64,000 bases of DNA from Neocallimastix lanati (nom. inval.) (Eukaryota > Neocallimastigomycota > Neocallimastigomycetes > Neocallimastigales > Neocallimastigaceae). The stretch is taken from NCBI GenBank assembly GCA_016946835.1, contig JACVTC010000208.1:112501-176500 (forward strand), given 5' to 3'. Both the position numbers and the translations under genes were made by a program. This document shows positions 42,036 to 56,892 of the stretch, one piece after another (positions within the stretch are counted from its first letter, which is position 1; every line of letters begins with the position of its first letter). The notes beneath the pieces were generated by a model. It saw only the letters and a program-made list of their open reading frames with translations, was not told the origin of the DNA and searched no databases.

Positions 42036-45000
42036 CTATATTGTAGCTGAGTTATATTTTACTATATTTTTGAGGTGTACATTCCGATTTAATAATATTC
42101 CTGAATTTGGATCAGCTAACGTAACTGTATTAAACTTTTTCTTGATTACTTTTAAAGGTCCATTAAAATAAGGTTCTAGTTTAGTTCTACTAAAGTTTCT
42201 AACTAGGACTAAATCTCCCTCCTTGATTTCCTTAGCCTGATTCATACTTTGTTTTTCTTCTCGTCTAACAGCCCAATATTTATTTGCATTTTTCACATTT
42301 TCTGATGCTTCTATGGTCCATCTATAATGAGATATAAACTTTTCCAATAGAATTTCATCAGAAGATTTATTTATACCTTTAGTCGGTCTTGCAGCTATAT
42401 CAAAAGGTTGTTGGTCTTCACGACCATAAACTAATTCAAAACTAGAATGGTTAGTGGTACTATTTTTAACGGTTCTTAAAGCCCAGAGAGCAGAGGGTAA
42501 TACCTCATCCCAATCTTTATTTTTTGTCCCAAGCAATCTAAGGAGTTTACCAATTTCTTTATTACGATTTTCCGTAAGTCCATTAGATTCGGGATGATAT
42601 GTTGTAACAAATTTTATATATACATCATATAGATCTAAAAATATTTTAGTCATATCTGATGTAAATTGGGCACCATTATCGGTGGTAATTACTTGGGGAA
42701 CTCCATGACGAGAAAATACGTTAATAAGGAACTTAATTACGTCTTTAGAAGTGATATTTTCAGTCGGTTCTGCTTCTACCCACTTAGTGAAATAATCAAC
42801 AGCTACTATTATATATTGATTATTACTTCTAGTTTTAACCAGTGGACCGATAATGTCCAAACCAAGATGTACAAAAGGTCCTTCCACTTTAGTAGGTAGA
42901 TTTTCTGTAGGCTCTGGATAAGGTTGTGGTCGATTTAATTGACATTTTTCACACTTACTGACAACACGTTTAACATCATTCACCATGTCGTTCCAATAAT
43001 AACTCTTACGTAAACGTTGATAAGTCTTATAATAACCATCGTGTCCAATATTATGAGCCTCTAATATTAATTTTATTCTTTCATTAAGATCGGTTACTAA
43101 TTTTCTATAATTGTTACCATCAATAAAGTAGTCAATACCATCAATAGTGGTGAATTTTTCATTGATAAAATCATGTATTACTTTGGATAATAAGGCTTCA
43201 TTTTCATCATTCGTAATATCATGGTTAATTATTTTCGTAGCTAAAACTACATTTTCTTTATTATTTTTCATTCGGGATAGGGCATCAGCAAGCACATTCT
43301 TTTTACCGGTTTCATATCTAATGTCTACACCAAGCATACTAGCTGTCAAACACCATCTAGTTTGCCTTGCATTATGTGGTTCCTTATTTTTGAACAACCC
43401 TAGTAACGGTTTATGGTCCGTATATACAATAGTTGGTATTGGATTTCCATCTATATACGGTTTTAATTTAGTTATACAATAATATAGGGCAGCACCTTCT
43501 AGGTCAGTTATACCATAATGCTTTTCTGCTCTGGTCAAACTTCTACTAATAAAGTGAATAGGGTGTTCTTTTCCAGTTTCATTATCTTTTTGTAATAACA
43601 CACCTCCTATTCCATCATAAGAAGCATCGGTACGTATAATAAATTCTTTATCAAACTGAGGGAAACTTAATATGGGTGCATTTATTAGTTTTTCTTTCAG
43701 TACTTCAAACGATTTTTGGTGTTCACTAGTCCAAACATACTTCACACCTTTCCTTAATAATTTACACAAACACGCAGTAATTTGTGAATATTTATCGATG
43801 AAATTTCTATAGTATCCAACAGCTCCTAAAAATGAACGTAATTCATGGATGTCCTGAGGGGGTTTCCAATCTCTGATAACCTCGATTTTACTATCAAGAG
43901 GTTTTAAGCCTTTAGTGGTTAATCTATGCCCCAAAACATTCACTTCTGTTTTCATGAAGTGACACTTTTCAATATTAAGTTTTAATCTATTTTCTTTGAG
44001 TATGGATAAAACTTGTTGAATATGTTGGAGGTGTTCTTCAACTGTTTTAGAGTATATAAGTATATCATCGATAAAATTATAAACACACTTTCCTATTAAA
44101 GGAAATAGGATTCTATTCATTTCTCTTTGAAAGGTTGCAGGAGCGTTGGTTAGACCAAATGGCATAACTTTAAATTGGTAGTTACCAAACTTAGTGGTGA
44201 AAGTTGTTATACCAATACTTTCTTCCTCCATTAAAATTTGGTGATATCCAGAGTATAAGTCAATGGTAGTGAAGATAGTTGCACCATTGAGACTATCAAA
44301 AATTTCATCAATGTATGGTATAGAATAAGAATCCTTTATAGTAGAATCATTAACCTTCCTATAATCTACACACATACGCCATTTCCCATTAGGCTTTGGT
44401 ACTAGAACAATAGGCGAAGACCATTCAGAATTTGAAGGCTCAATTAACTTTTTATTAATTAACTTAGTTAATTCTTCCTTTAAAATATCTGTCTTTAATT
44501 TTGTTAGCCGATAAGCTCTTTGTTTTATAGGTTTGGTACCAGCTTTTAGATTTATTTTGTGTGGTGAAAGCAATGATGGTGTTAATTCCTCAGACGACGT
44601 AGCAACAATTTCTATATTGTCCTCTAATAGGTGTATTATATCAGTTCTATATTTTTCATTTAGAGTATTCATAAATATTGTATTATGTATATATTCCATA
44701 GGTGGTAATCCTTCTAATTTCTTTAATTCCCCACCAGCATATTTTTCCTTACTATTATCCTCAAGTAATTTGTTAACACTACAAATATATTTTTCGTCAA
44801 TTGCAGAATTATTTATTGGTGTAATAGAACTGATAGTACCATCCATGTTATATTTACATAAGCAATTATTTAAGGGATTAATAAATAATCTATTATCAAC
44901 TATAGTTTTTAAATTAATTAGCATGTCATAAAATGGTTCCTCTTTTTCTACAATTCGGAAATCAATTAACAATGAAAGCTCATTAATTTTCACAGGTATC

Positions 45001-46145
45001 CTAACGACTATTCCTTCAGAGTATTCATCGTCTCTAGTGGCAAGCATTATTCTACCACAACTATGACCAACAACGGTATATTGGTATGGTAGAGAATTAT
45101 AATATTTTTGTGACATAATATTTAAATTACTACACGTATCAATAAGTAATTTTCCAGATACACCATCAACAGAGGCATCTACCATTGCAATATCCTCCTC
45201 TGTTATTTCTGTACTTTTACTTTTATAGTTATGATCAACATTATTAACTAATGTTGTAGTAGCAACTACATTATTAATAGCGCCAACAACATTAGTGGTG
45301 GCTTTTACTAGTTTTAAACCTTGGGAAACTTGACTTCTTATTTTAGGCGCAGCATTCCAAAGCTGTCCAAAGGTAATATTACACTTGGTATTGCTTAAAT
45401 CATCCCATACATCATATTCCTTATAATTAGAAAGCATTTTAATAATTCGATTTACCCGAGGTATTTTCATACTATTATTATTATCATTATTATTATTATT
45501 ATTAATACCATCTGTATTAATTAATTTATTCAATATATTTTTATTATTCGTTACATGATTATTATCGATAATAGTTTCATTATTATTAATATTAATAGTA
45601 TTATTATTATTAATATCATTTACGACTGGGGTTTTTCTAATAGTTCCGTTGTTTCTATTATTAGGATTACTAGTATTATTATTATTATTTTTGTCTTTTT
45701 TTCTTTCTCTAGTTTGGTTAATTTCCCTTGGAGCTTCTACATTATCAACTTTTGAAGTTATTTCCTCTTTATTAGTAATTAAGTTTACATTAGACTGACT
45801 GGATGATGCAGTTTCGAATTCTTTAGAATTAGTACTAGATTTCAAAAATCTTTCTTTATCACGTATTGCTTTTTCAATTTTCTTTTCTTTATTGATATTT
45901 GGTTGCATAATTATTGATGTTTGCAACTGTTTCTTATGAGGTATCACCTCTTCAGTTTCCAATTCTCTTTCTTTTCTTTTTCTTAATGCAGGAGTGTTTA
46001 TAGGTCGTGGATTATCACGTAGGCTTTTATGAATTTTCCTTCCTTTTCCATTATCTAACTCAACATCACTTTCATCAAGTTTTCTTTTTGCCGCACCGAC
46101 AAAATATTCTCCTACCTGATCATGACTTTTGATAGTATAATCCAC
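42036..46145 (-). CDS. Element E pol, about 1370 aa
   Basis: An Asn-rich N-terminal linker (about residues 130-225) is followed by a retropepsin-like region (GKLLIDTCSNLNIM, near 335), RT (SEWSSPIVLVPKPNGKWRMC, LTNAPATFQ, FIDDILIYS near 690), RNase H (RTDASYDGIGG, DLEGAALYY) and integrase (H-x-H ... CEKCQLN, GLDIIGP, TTDNGAQF, YHPESNGLTENRNKE). There is no chromodomain; the protein ends in HLKNIVKYNSATI. The frame is open upstream of the first ATG and overlaps the end of gag in the -1 frame. It looks whole. The pol of A is the nearest relative in the window. Confidence 0.93.
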   Translation of the reverse strand: MDYTIKSHDQVGEYFVGAAKRKLDESDVELDNGKGRKIHKSLRDNPRPINTPALRKRKERELETEEVIPHKKQLQTSIIMQPNINKEKKIEKAIRDKERFLKSSTNSKEFETASSSQSNVNLITNKEEITSKVDNVEAPREINQTRERKKDKNNNNNTSNPNNRNNGTIRKTPVVNDINNNNTININNNETIIDNNHVTNNKNILNKLINTDGINNNNNNDNNNSMKIPRVNRIIKMLSNYKEYDVWDDLSNTKCNITFGQLWNAAPKIRSQVSQGLKLVKATTNVVGAINNVVATTTLVNNVDHNYKSKSTEITEEDIAMVDASVDGVSGKLLIDTCSNLNIMSQKYYNSLPYQYTVVGHSCGRIMLATRDDEYSEGIVVRIPVKINELSLLIDFRIVEKEEPFYDMLINLKTIVDNRLFINPLNNCLCKYNMDGTISSITPINNSAIDEKYICSVNKLLEDNSKEKYAGGELKKLEGLPPMEYIHNTIFMNTLNEKYRTDIIHLLEDNIEIVATSSEELTPSLLSPHKINLKAGTKPIKQRAYRLTKLKTDILKEELTKLINKKLIEPSNSEWSSPIVLVPKPNGKWRMCVDYRKVNDSTIKDSYSIPYIDEIFDSLNGATIFTTIDLYSGYHQILMEEESIGITTFTTKFGNYQFKVMPFGLTNAPATFQREMNRILFPLIGKCVYNFIDDILIYSKTVEEHLQHIQQVLSILKENRLKLNIEKCHFMKTEVNVLGHRLTTKGLKPLDSKIEVIRDWKPPQDIHELRSFLGAVGYYRNFIDKYSQITACLCKLLRKGVKYVWTSEHQKSFEVLKEKLINAPILSFPQFDKEFIIRTDASYDGIGGVLLQKDNETGKEHPIHFISRSLTRAEKHYGITDLEGAALYYCITKLKPYIDGNPIPTIVYTDHKPLLGLFKNKEPHNARQTRWCLTASMLGVDIRYETGKKNVLADALSRMKNNKENVVLATKIINHDITNDENEALLSKVIHDFINEKFTTIDGIDYFIDGNNYRKLVTDLNERIKLILEAHNIGHDGYYKTYQRLRKSYYWNDMVNDVKRVVSKCEKCQLNRPQPYPEPTENLPTKVEGPFVHLGLDIIGPLVKTRSNNQYIIVAVDYFTKWVEAEPTENITSKDVIKFLINVFSRHGVPQVITTDNGAQFTSDMTKIFLDLYDVYIKFVTTYHPESNGLTENRNKEIGKLLRLLGTKNKDWDEVLPSALWALRTVKNSTTNHSSFELVYGREDQQPFDIAARPTKGINKSSDEILLEKFISHYRWTIEASENVKNANKYWAVRREEKQSMNQAKEIKEGDLVLVRNFSRTKLEPYFNGPLKVIKKKFNTVTLADPNSGILLNRNVHLKNIVKYNSATI

Positions 46146-46231
46146 TCTGTAGTCTTTACTTTCTGCATCAGAAGAATTGGAAGTATATTTTAATGAAGCT
46201 ATTTTTTTGATGGGAGTGCTTCCTCTCCCTT

Positions 46232-47236
46232 CTACTGGTTTAAAGGTCCTTTGGAAAAAATCTGTTTCTTATTTTCTTCTATAATGGCTTGTAGTTTGGG
46301 ACAATGTTGTTGATAATGTCCAGGTTCCTTACAGAAGAAACAGGTTTTGACGGTAGAGTTTCTTGGTCCACGTGTAAGGTTCTCCCTTTCACTTTCATCA
46401 GAAACTTTCCTATTGTCCCTGTTTTCATAAGTATTTCTTGGTGGTGAACTACGACTCTTATTATAATTATTATTATTATTGTTGGAAACATTTCTATTAG
46501 GACTTGGTACACGATGTAACCTCACAGCAAGTCTATCCACTTTTTCTGCAATTTCATAAGCCTTTGAAAGTGGTATATCATCAATTAAAGTTACTCTTTT
46601 CCAGGCCTCAATATTATTCTCAAGTGCATCAGCATAGTCCAAGATACTGATTTGTTTTTTGTGAGTTTTATCTAATTTTAAATATAATGTCCGATATCTT
46701 TTATTAAAATCCCTTACTTTTTCATTTCTACCAATTTTAAGAGCACGCAATTCCCTTAATAAGGTATTCTGATCTTCCTTTGCCCCATAGAATACTTCAA
46801 GAGCGTTGACGATCTCGACAAAAGAAGGATAACGGTTAGTTCTAACACTATCATTACTAGAACTACTTGAACTAGTAGAGCTACTGGTGCTAGATCCTGA
46901 CATCTCACCAGTATCAGTGGAACCATTCAATTCTACATTTTCTTCTGCTGTAGTAGCAGGTAGTTCTAATTCTTGGATAATTTGTCTTGGTTCACCAGTA
47001 GACGTTAATAGGCAAGCAACAAAAATAGTTTTTGGATCAGTGATATTTTGTAATTGGATCCATAACTCAATTTCAGAAGCCCAAGATTTTATATCCAAAT
47101 GGTCCTTGTTTAATTTATCAACATATTTTAGTTCCTTTTTAAGATCTTTAAATGAAGGAACATTAGTAGTATCATTAGTAACTGAAGCCATATTTCTTGA
47201 GTAGAAATTATACAGTAATATAGGTAAAATATTCAA
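46232..47236 (-). CDS. Element E gag, 334 aa
   Basis: Capsid-like region (LNKDHLDIKSWASEIELWIQL, then VRDFNKRYRTLYLKL), a Ser-rich loop at about residues 112-128, and one CCHC zinc knuckle CFFCKEPGHYQQHC near the C-terminus for RNA binding. The start lies just inside a poly(A) leader of about 66 (T on the plus strand, 47253-47318). It ends a few bases after the heptamer T TTA AAC. Confidence 0.9.
   Translation of the reverse strand: MNILPILLYNFYSRNMASVTNDTTNVPSFKDLKKELKYVDKLNKDHLDIKSWASEIELWIQLQNITDPKTIFVACLLTSTGEPRQIIQELELPATTAEENVELNGSTDTGEMSGSSTSSSTSSSSSSNDSVRTNRYPSFVEIVNALEVFYGAKEDQNTLLRELRALKIGRNEKVRDFNKRYRTLYLKLDKTHKKQISILDYADALENNIEAWKRVTLIDDIPLSKAYEIAEKVDRLAVRLHRVPSPNRNVSNNNNNNYNKSRSSPPRNTYENRDNRKVSDESERENLTRGPRNSTVKTCFFCKEPGHYQQHCPKLQAIIEENKKQIFSKGPLNQ
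46238..46244 (-). promoter_or_regulatory. Probable -1 recoding site, gag to pol, in E
   Basis: The heptamer T TTA AAC in the gag frame lies next to the gag end. The -1 frame beyond it is the open pol frame. A GGGAG/CTCCC hairpin follows about 12 bases downstream. The same heptamer and hairpin stand at 63866-63872 in A. Ty3/gypsy elements commonly use recoding here (family knowledge). Confidence 0.7.
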
Positions 47237-47249
47237 AATAAAAATAATA

Positions 47250-47320
<71 letters not shown>

Positions 47321-47595
47321 TTGTGTGTGTGAGTATGTTATAGATATATATAATATAGTATTAGAATTTATAAGTTTACAAACACTTCAGAGATTAGAAA
47401 AAAAAATAGGTAAGTTTACAAACACTTCAGAGATAAAAAAAAAAATAAGTAAAATTTTTTTTTTTTTTTTTTTTTGTTTTTTTTTTTTTTTTTTTTTTTT
47501 TGTTTTTTTTTTTGTTTTGTTTTATTTTGATATCCAAGATTAAAATATTTTATAATTATTGTTTATTAAATTATATCTTTATAGTTATTTATATG

Positions 47596-47804
47596 AGGTT
47601 CGAAATACACTTCGACCACCTACAAGAAATATATTTTTAGGTTCGAATAACACTCGACCACCTAAGGAAATTTTATATTATTGGTTCGAATACCTTTCGA
47701 TCACCAATAGAAGATATAATTATATTAAGGTTATAAGCTCGAATGACACTTCGACCACTTATAATGATAATTATTTGGTTCAAGATACACCTCGACAACC
47801 AAAT
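47596..47804 (-). repeat. Five tandem hairpin modules in the leader of E
   Basis: The modules are 47596-47621, 47637-47665, 47680-47708, 47731-47764 and 47773-47804. Each has an outer stem that differs between modules but stays paired (AGGT/ACCT, TTAGGT/ACCTAA, ATTGGT/ACCAAT, TTATAAG/CTTATAA, ATTTGGTT/AACCAAAT). Inside is a nearly constant TCGAA-N5/6-TTCGA core, weaker in the fifth. Spacing is 41-51 bases. They lie between the primer site and gag and so are in the RNA leader. Confidence 0.85.
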
Positions 47805-47884
47805 CAAACAGGTAGTAAAAAAAATATAGTAGTCCTTCTTCTTTGGCTCAATTTCACTTAACCACAGAGTAAGAACAGTAAACA

Positions 47885-47921
<37 letters not shown>

Positions 47922-48788
47922 GAATTCAGTACACTAGAATTTCTTATATGTAGCACGGAATAAATTAATTGCTAAATTAAAAAAATTAATATGGAAAATT
48001 TATAAATATTTCTTATATATATATTATTAGCTTTATATTATTTTCGGATCCGCAGATTCTTTACAGGGCCGTTCGACCTCCACTATTGAACCGTCAGAAT
48101 AGTGAATATAACAGAGTAGTGTGTGCCTGTACGAACACGGGACCTTACCACTTTTTCTATTCTGTTATCACTTGTATCACTAAACCTTATTCAATAATGC
48201 TCTACTACCTCCCTATGTGTAAAGCAATCCTTCTCCTATTCTCTAATATAAACGTCTAATTTTTATATCTATATATATCAACAGTCTTGGTATCAATATA
48301 TAGATACTATATATATGTATATATTTATAAATTTGAATTTATAATTTCAATTATAATATAATTTAGTCGATAATATAAATACGAATTACTATATACACTT
48401 AATTGTAACAAAGCCTTAAGCTAAGGAGTTTTTCATCCAACAGCCGCCGATTACAATAAGTTATAAATTGTATAAAAGTATTCTTATATTAATGAATAAA
48501 TGTATAATATAATTAAATTATTATTCTTACTAATTAGTACTTGACAGGAATAAATATTTCAAAGTTTTATATCACACTGTTTCTCTTGCACAAACAGAAA
48601 TATAACAACTTTGTTGAATGAAATTATTTATCCAACTAATATAGTAAGGACGTAGGTGCTACTTTAAATTATTAATATTTATTTATGTATATATTATATT
48701 TCTATATTATTGTAAAAAAAATTTTTTTTTTTTATTTAATTAAATAAAATTATTGTGTATGTTTTAATATTAGTTTTTAATTTTGAAA

Positions 48789-48806
48789 TCCCCGATATCT
48801 CCACCA
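48789..48806 (-). promoter_or_regulatory. tRNA-type primer binding site of E
   Basis: On the minus strand, seven bases inside the 5' LTR, TGGTGGAGATATCGGGGA is complementary to a tRNA 3' end finishing in CCA. The acceptor stem implied (GGAGATA) would suit a tRNA-Ala-like primer, but I cannot confirm the tRNA. Confidence 0.6.
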
Positions 48807-49918
48807 AACTTTATGTTATGGTTCGAGGAATTCAAAAAAAAAAAATTATATAATATTAAAACACAAAAAAAAATTTTATTCTTTCACAATAATTTTTATT
48901 TATTTATTATATTTTTATTTTAATTTTTATTTTATTTTTATTATTATTTTTATTTATTTATTTTATTTTTATTTTATTTTTATTATTATTTTTATTTATT
49001 TATTTTATTTTTATTTTATTTTTATTATTATTTTTATTTATTTATTTTATTTTTATTTTATTTTTATTATTATTTTTATTTATTTATTTTATTTTTTTTT
49101 TTTTTTTTTATTTATTTATTTTTATTATTTCTATTTTTTTTTCTTTTTTTTTTTTTTTTTCTCTCTCCTAAAAAGGGGTTCCAAGGTAGTCAATTTATAT
49201 CTTTTTAAAGATATAAAAGTAGCAAAGCCTCTGGAAGTAGTTGAAGAGATGGAAAAACAATAGATTTTTAAATCTTATTGATTATTTCCTTATTGTAATA
49301 AATAGAAATTTTATTATTTCCTAATATTCAAATTAACCAAAATAAATCTATAATATAAAAGATGCATTATAGATAAGAATTAAACAAAAAAAAGAGAAGC
49401 AGTATTACAATAAAATTGAATACTTTAACTTAATTTTGATACTAATTTAATATGTAATCTTATATATTAATTTGAATGACATAATAGAAAATAAAATACA
49501 TTTATTAATATATGAAAAATCTTTTACAATTTTAAATACAGAAAATTTTATTTTATTTATTTCTTTCATTTCAATTATTTCTTAATTCGAAAGACAGAAA
49601 TATTGATAAAGTTATTTAAGTTGTTTATATACAGGAATTATTCCTTATTTAGAAAAATAATACTAAAAGTAATTAGTACTATGTTATTGCTAAACTCTCA
49701 TAAATTTAATTTACCTTTATAAGGAATGAACATAAATTTAAATTAAATTTTATGTATAAACTTAAATTTTCAGATCAAATAATATAGTAAAATTATTAAT
49801 GTAAAGAATACATAAATTTATTAATATTTTAAAATTCACCTTGACTATATTAAAAGGTTTTTAATAAGAATCAATTTATTACTTCATTCTTTATCAAAAA
49901 AATTAGAAATTAGAATGC

Positions 49919-49971
49919 TGGCATAGTGGTTAGTCACTATGACCTCAGCCTGAACCACTAGGGTTCGACTC
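49919..49971 (+). promoter_or_regulatory. tRNA-like A and B boxes in left LTR of D
   Basis: A-box TGGCATAGTGG (49919-49929) is a perfect fit to TRGYNNARNNG. B-box GGTTCGACTC is at 49962-49971. TAGTGGTTAG to GGGTTCGA is 37 bases, the spacing I recall for tRNA-Glu genes, which also read TAGTGGTTAG and GGGTTCGACTC. A TAGTG/CACTA hairpin corresponds to CAATG/CATTG in LTR I. A T4 run about 20 bases on could end a transcript. Confidence 0.8.
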
Positions 49972-50247
49972 ACACCTTTACTAAAATTTTATATCATTTA
50001 AATTTTAAAGAATTTTTATACTTCATTTCTGTATTTGCTTCTGTATTTGTTTCTGTATAAATTTCTGAAAAAATTAACAAAAGAAATTCTTAGAAATTAA
50101 TAGAAACAAATCAGATAGAAATTCTATTTTAATTTATCTTTTATCATTATTTCCTTTAGATTCTTTTTAACCGAAAATAATCAATTTTTATGAAACTATT
50201 TAATGATTTTATGGTTTTAAATTTTTATGGATTTAAATTTTGAAAAA

Positions 50248-50306
50248 CTATAAATAGGAGTGAATTTCGCAGCCAAAAAAAAATATTCTAAAAATTGTGT
50301 TTTTAT
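50248..50306 (+). promoter_or_regulatory. TATA element and candidate self-primer in left LTR of D
   Basis: CTATAAATAG at 50248-50257 is a good TATA box. GTGTTTTTAT at 50297-50306 is the exact reverse complement of the 10 bases directly inside the LTR (50489-50498, ATAAAAACAC). Confidence 0.5.
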
Positions 50307-50488
50307 TAATTATTGAATTAATTAATAAGTAATTCGAAATATTACAATAATTAATCTTTATAATTAATATTTTTAAATTTCTTAATTAATAAAACTATAT
50401 TTTAAAAAACCAAATTACTTATTAATCAAAAAGTGCTTACCTATTGTGTTACACTCTTTAAAACACGGATATTCCAATATTCGTTACA

Positions 50489-55660
<5,172 letters not shown>

Positions 55661-55728
55661 ATATAAATCATTTAATCAAAAATAAATTTTATTTCATCAA
55701 AGTACTATTAATCATTCTAACTTATGAT

Positions 55729-55761
<33 letters not shown>

Positions 55762-55983
55762 TATTTTATATTATTCAAAAACATTTATTCTAGATAGTTT
55801 TATTTTTATACTTTATTTTTAAAACTTAAAATTCATGTAATTTTTATTATTCAATGTATTAATTAAATTATCACTCCTATAAGTATTTTAGTTATAGTTT
55901 ATTATTATAAAAGTTAGAATTAGAAATAGTTTAGATTTAAAGCAAAAGATTCGTCTGGCATCCGAATCCTAGAGGAGGACCAT

Positions 55984-56592
55984 GTAACGAATCTTAAAAA
56001 ACTAGAAATTAGAATGCTGGCATAGTGGTTAGTCACTATGACCTCAGCCTGAACCACTAGGGTTCGACTCACACCTTTACTAAAATTTTATATCATTTAA
56101 ATTTTAAAGAATTTTTATACTTCATTTCTGTATTTGTTTCTGTATTTGTTTCTGTATAAATTTCTGTAAAAAATTAACAAAAGAAATTCTTTGAAATTAA
56201 TAGAAACAAATCAGATAGAAATTCTATTTTAATTTATCTTTTATCATTATTTCTTTTAGATTCTTTTTAACCGAAAATAATCAATTTTTATGAAACTTTT
56301 TAATGATTTTATGGTTTTAAATTTTTATGGATTTAAATTTTGAAAAACTATAAATAGGAGTGAATTTCGCAGCCAAAAAAAAAAATATTTTTTAAAAATT
56401 GTGTTTTTATTAATTATTGAATTAATTAATAAGTAATTCGAAATATTACAATAATTAATCTTTATAATTAATATTTTTAAATTTCTTAATTAATAAAACT
56501 ATATTTTAAAAAACCAAATTACTTATTAATCAAAAAGTGCTTACCTATTGTGTTACACTCTTTAAAACACGGATATTCCAATATTCGTTACA
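55984..56592 (+). mobile_element. Right LTR of D, with tRNA-like boxes
   Basis: 609 bp, TGTAACGAAT ... ATTCGTTACA. The A-box is at 56019-56029 and the B-box at 56062-56071. The TATA element and GTGTTTTTAT are also present. Confidence 0.9.
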
Positions 56593-56892
56593 TTAACAAA
56601 AACATTTTTTTTTTTTTTATAATATTTTTATATATTTTTTTTTTATAATTATTATCTCTATATTAAATCATAATTGTTATATTTTATATTAACATTAATA
56701 TAAAAGTTTATATTATAATAATTAAATTTTATACTATAATAATATTATTTTATATGATTTATAATTAATATAATTCATCATTTTTATATAATTAATTTTA
56801 TAATAATATATATTTTACAAACTTTATATAATTAATATAATTTATAATAATTTTAAAATATCATTATTTTTCTTTTCATCTTGTATCATAAA
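56593..56892. other. Unassigned A/T DNA between D and G2
   Basis: No gene. The stretch is A/T-rich and does not continue element B, as would be expected if D had simply inserted into B. Its end, TGTATCATAAA (56882-56892), may be the start of yet another LTR, cut after 11 bases, but this is weak. Confidence 0.4.

Larger units (their letters stand above)
47237..48813 (-). other. Long leader of element E
   Basis: About 1.6 kb lies between the 5' LTR and gag: primer site, about 900 bases of unassigned sequence with further TTCGACC motifs near 48,070, the hairpin array, two copies of TAAGTTTACAAACACTTCAG (47,370-47,435), and the poly(A) tract next to gag. No reading frame is recognised. Confidence 0.7.
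40930..49896 (-). mobile_element. Element E, Ty3/gypsy, looks whole and very young
   Basis: The LTRs 40930-42012 and 48814-49896 have equal length (1083 bp), and I found no difference between them by eye. Ends are TGTTATGG ... CTTTATCA, with target duplication AAAA. It lies in the left LTR of D after base 17. A polypurine tract (GCGGGGGCAT, minus strand) adjoins the 3' LTR. A tRNA-type primer site lies at 48789-48806. Gag and pol frames look intact and overlap through a recoding site. The LTR contains a four-copy A/T minisatellite of about 42 bases, present in both LTRs. Confidence 0.93.

Noticed and set aside
47559-47861. 100-codon open frame across the hairpin array of E
   Set aside because: The repeats co-vary as RNA stems, the frame shifts between modules, and it is on the strand opposite to the element.
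56011-56075. A genuine tRNA gene in the LTR of D
   Set aside because: A and B boxes fit, but acceptor, anticodon and T stems do not pair, so a functional tRNA is unlikely; it is called tRNA-like only.
56882-56892. TGTATCATAAA as the start of another tRNA-like LTR
   Set aside because: Only 11 bases, differing from TGTAACGAATC at several positions; too short to claim.
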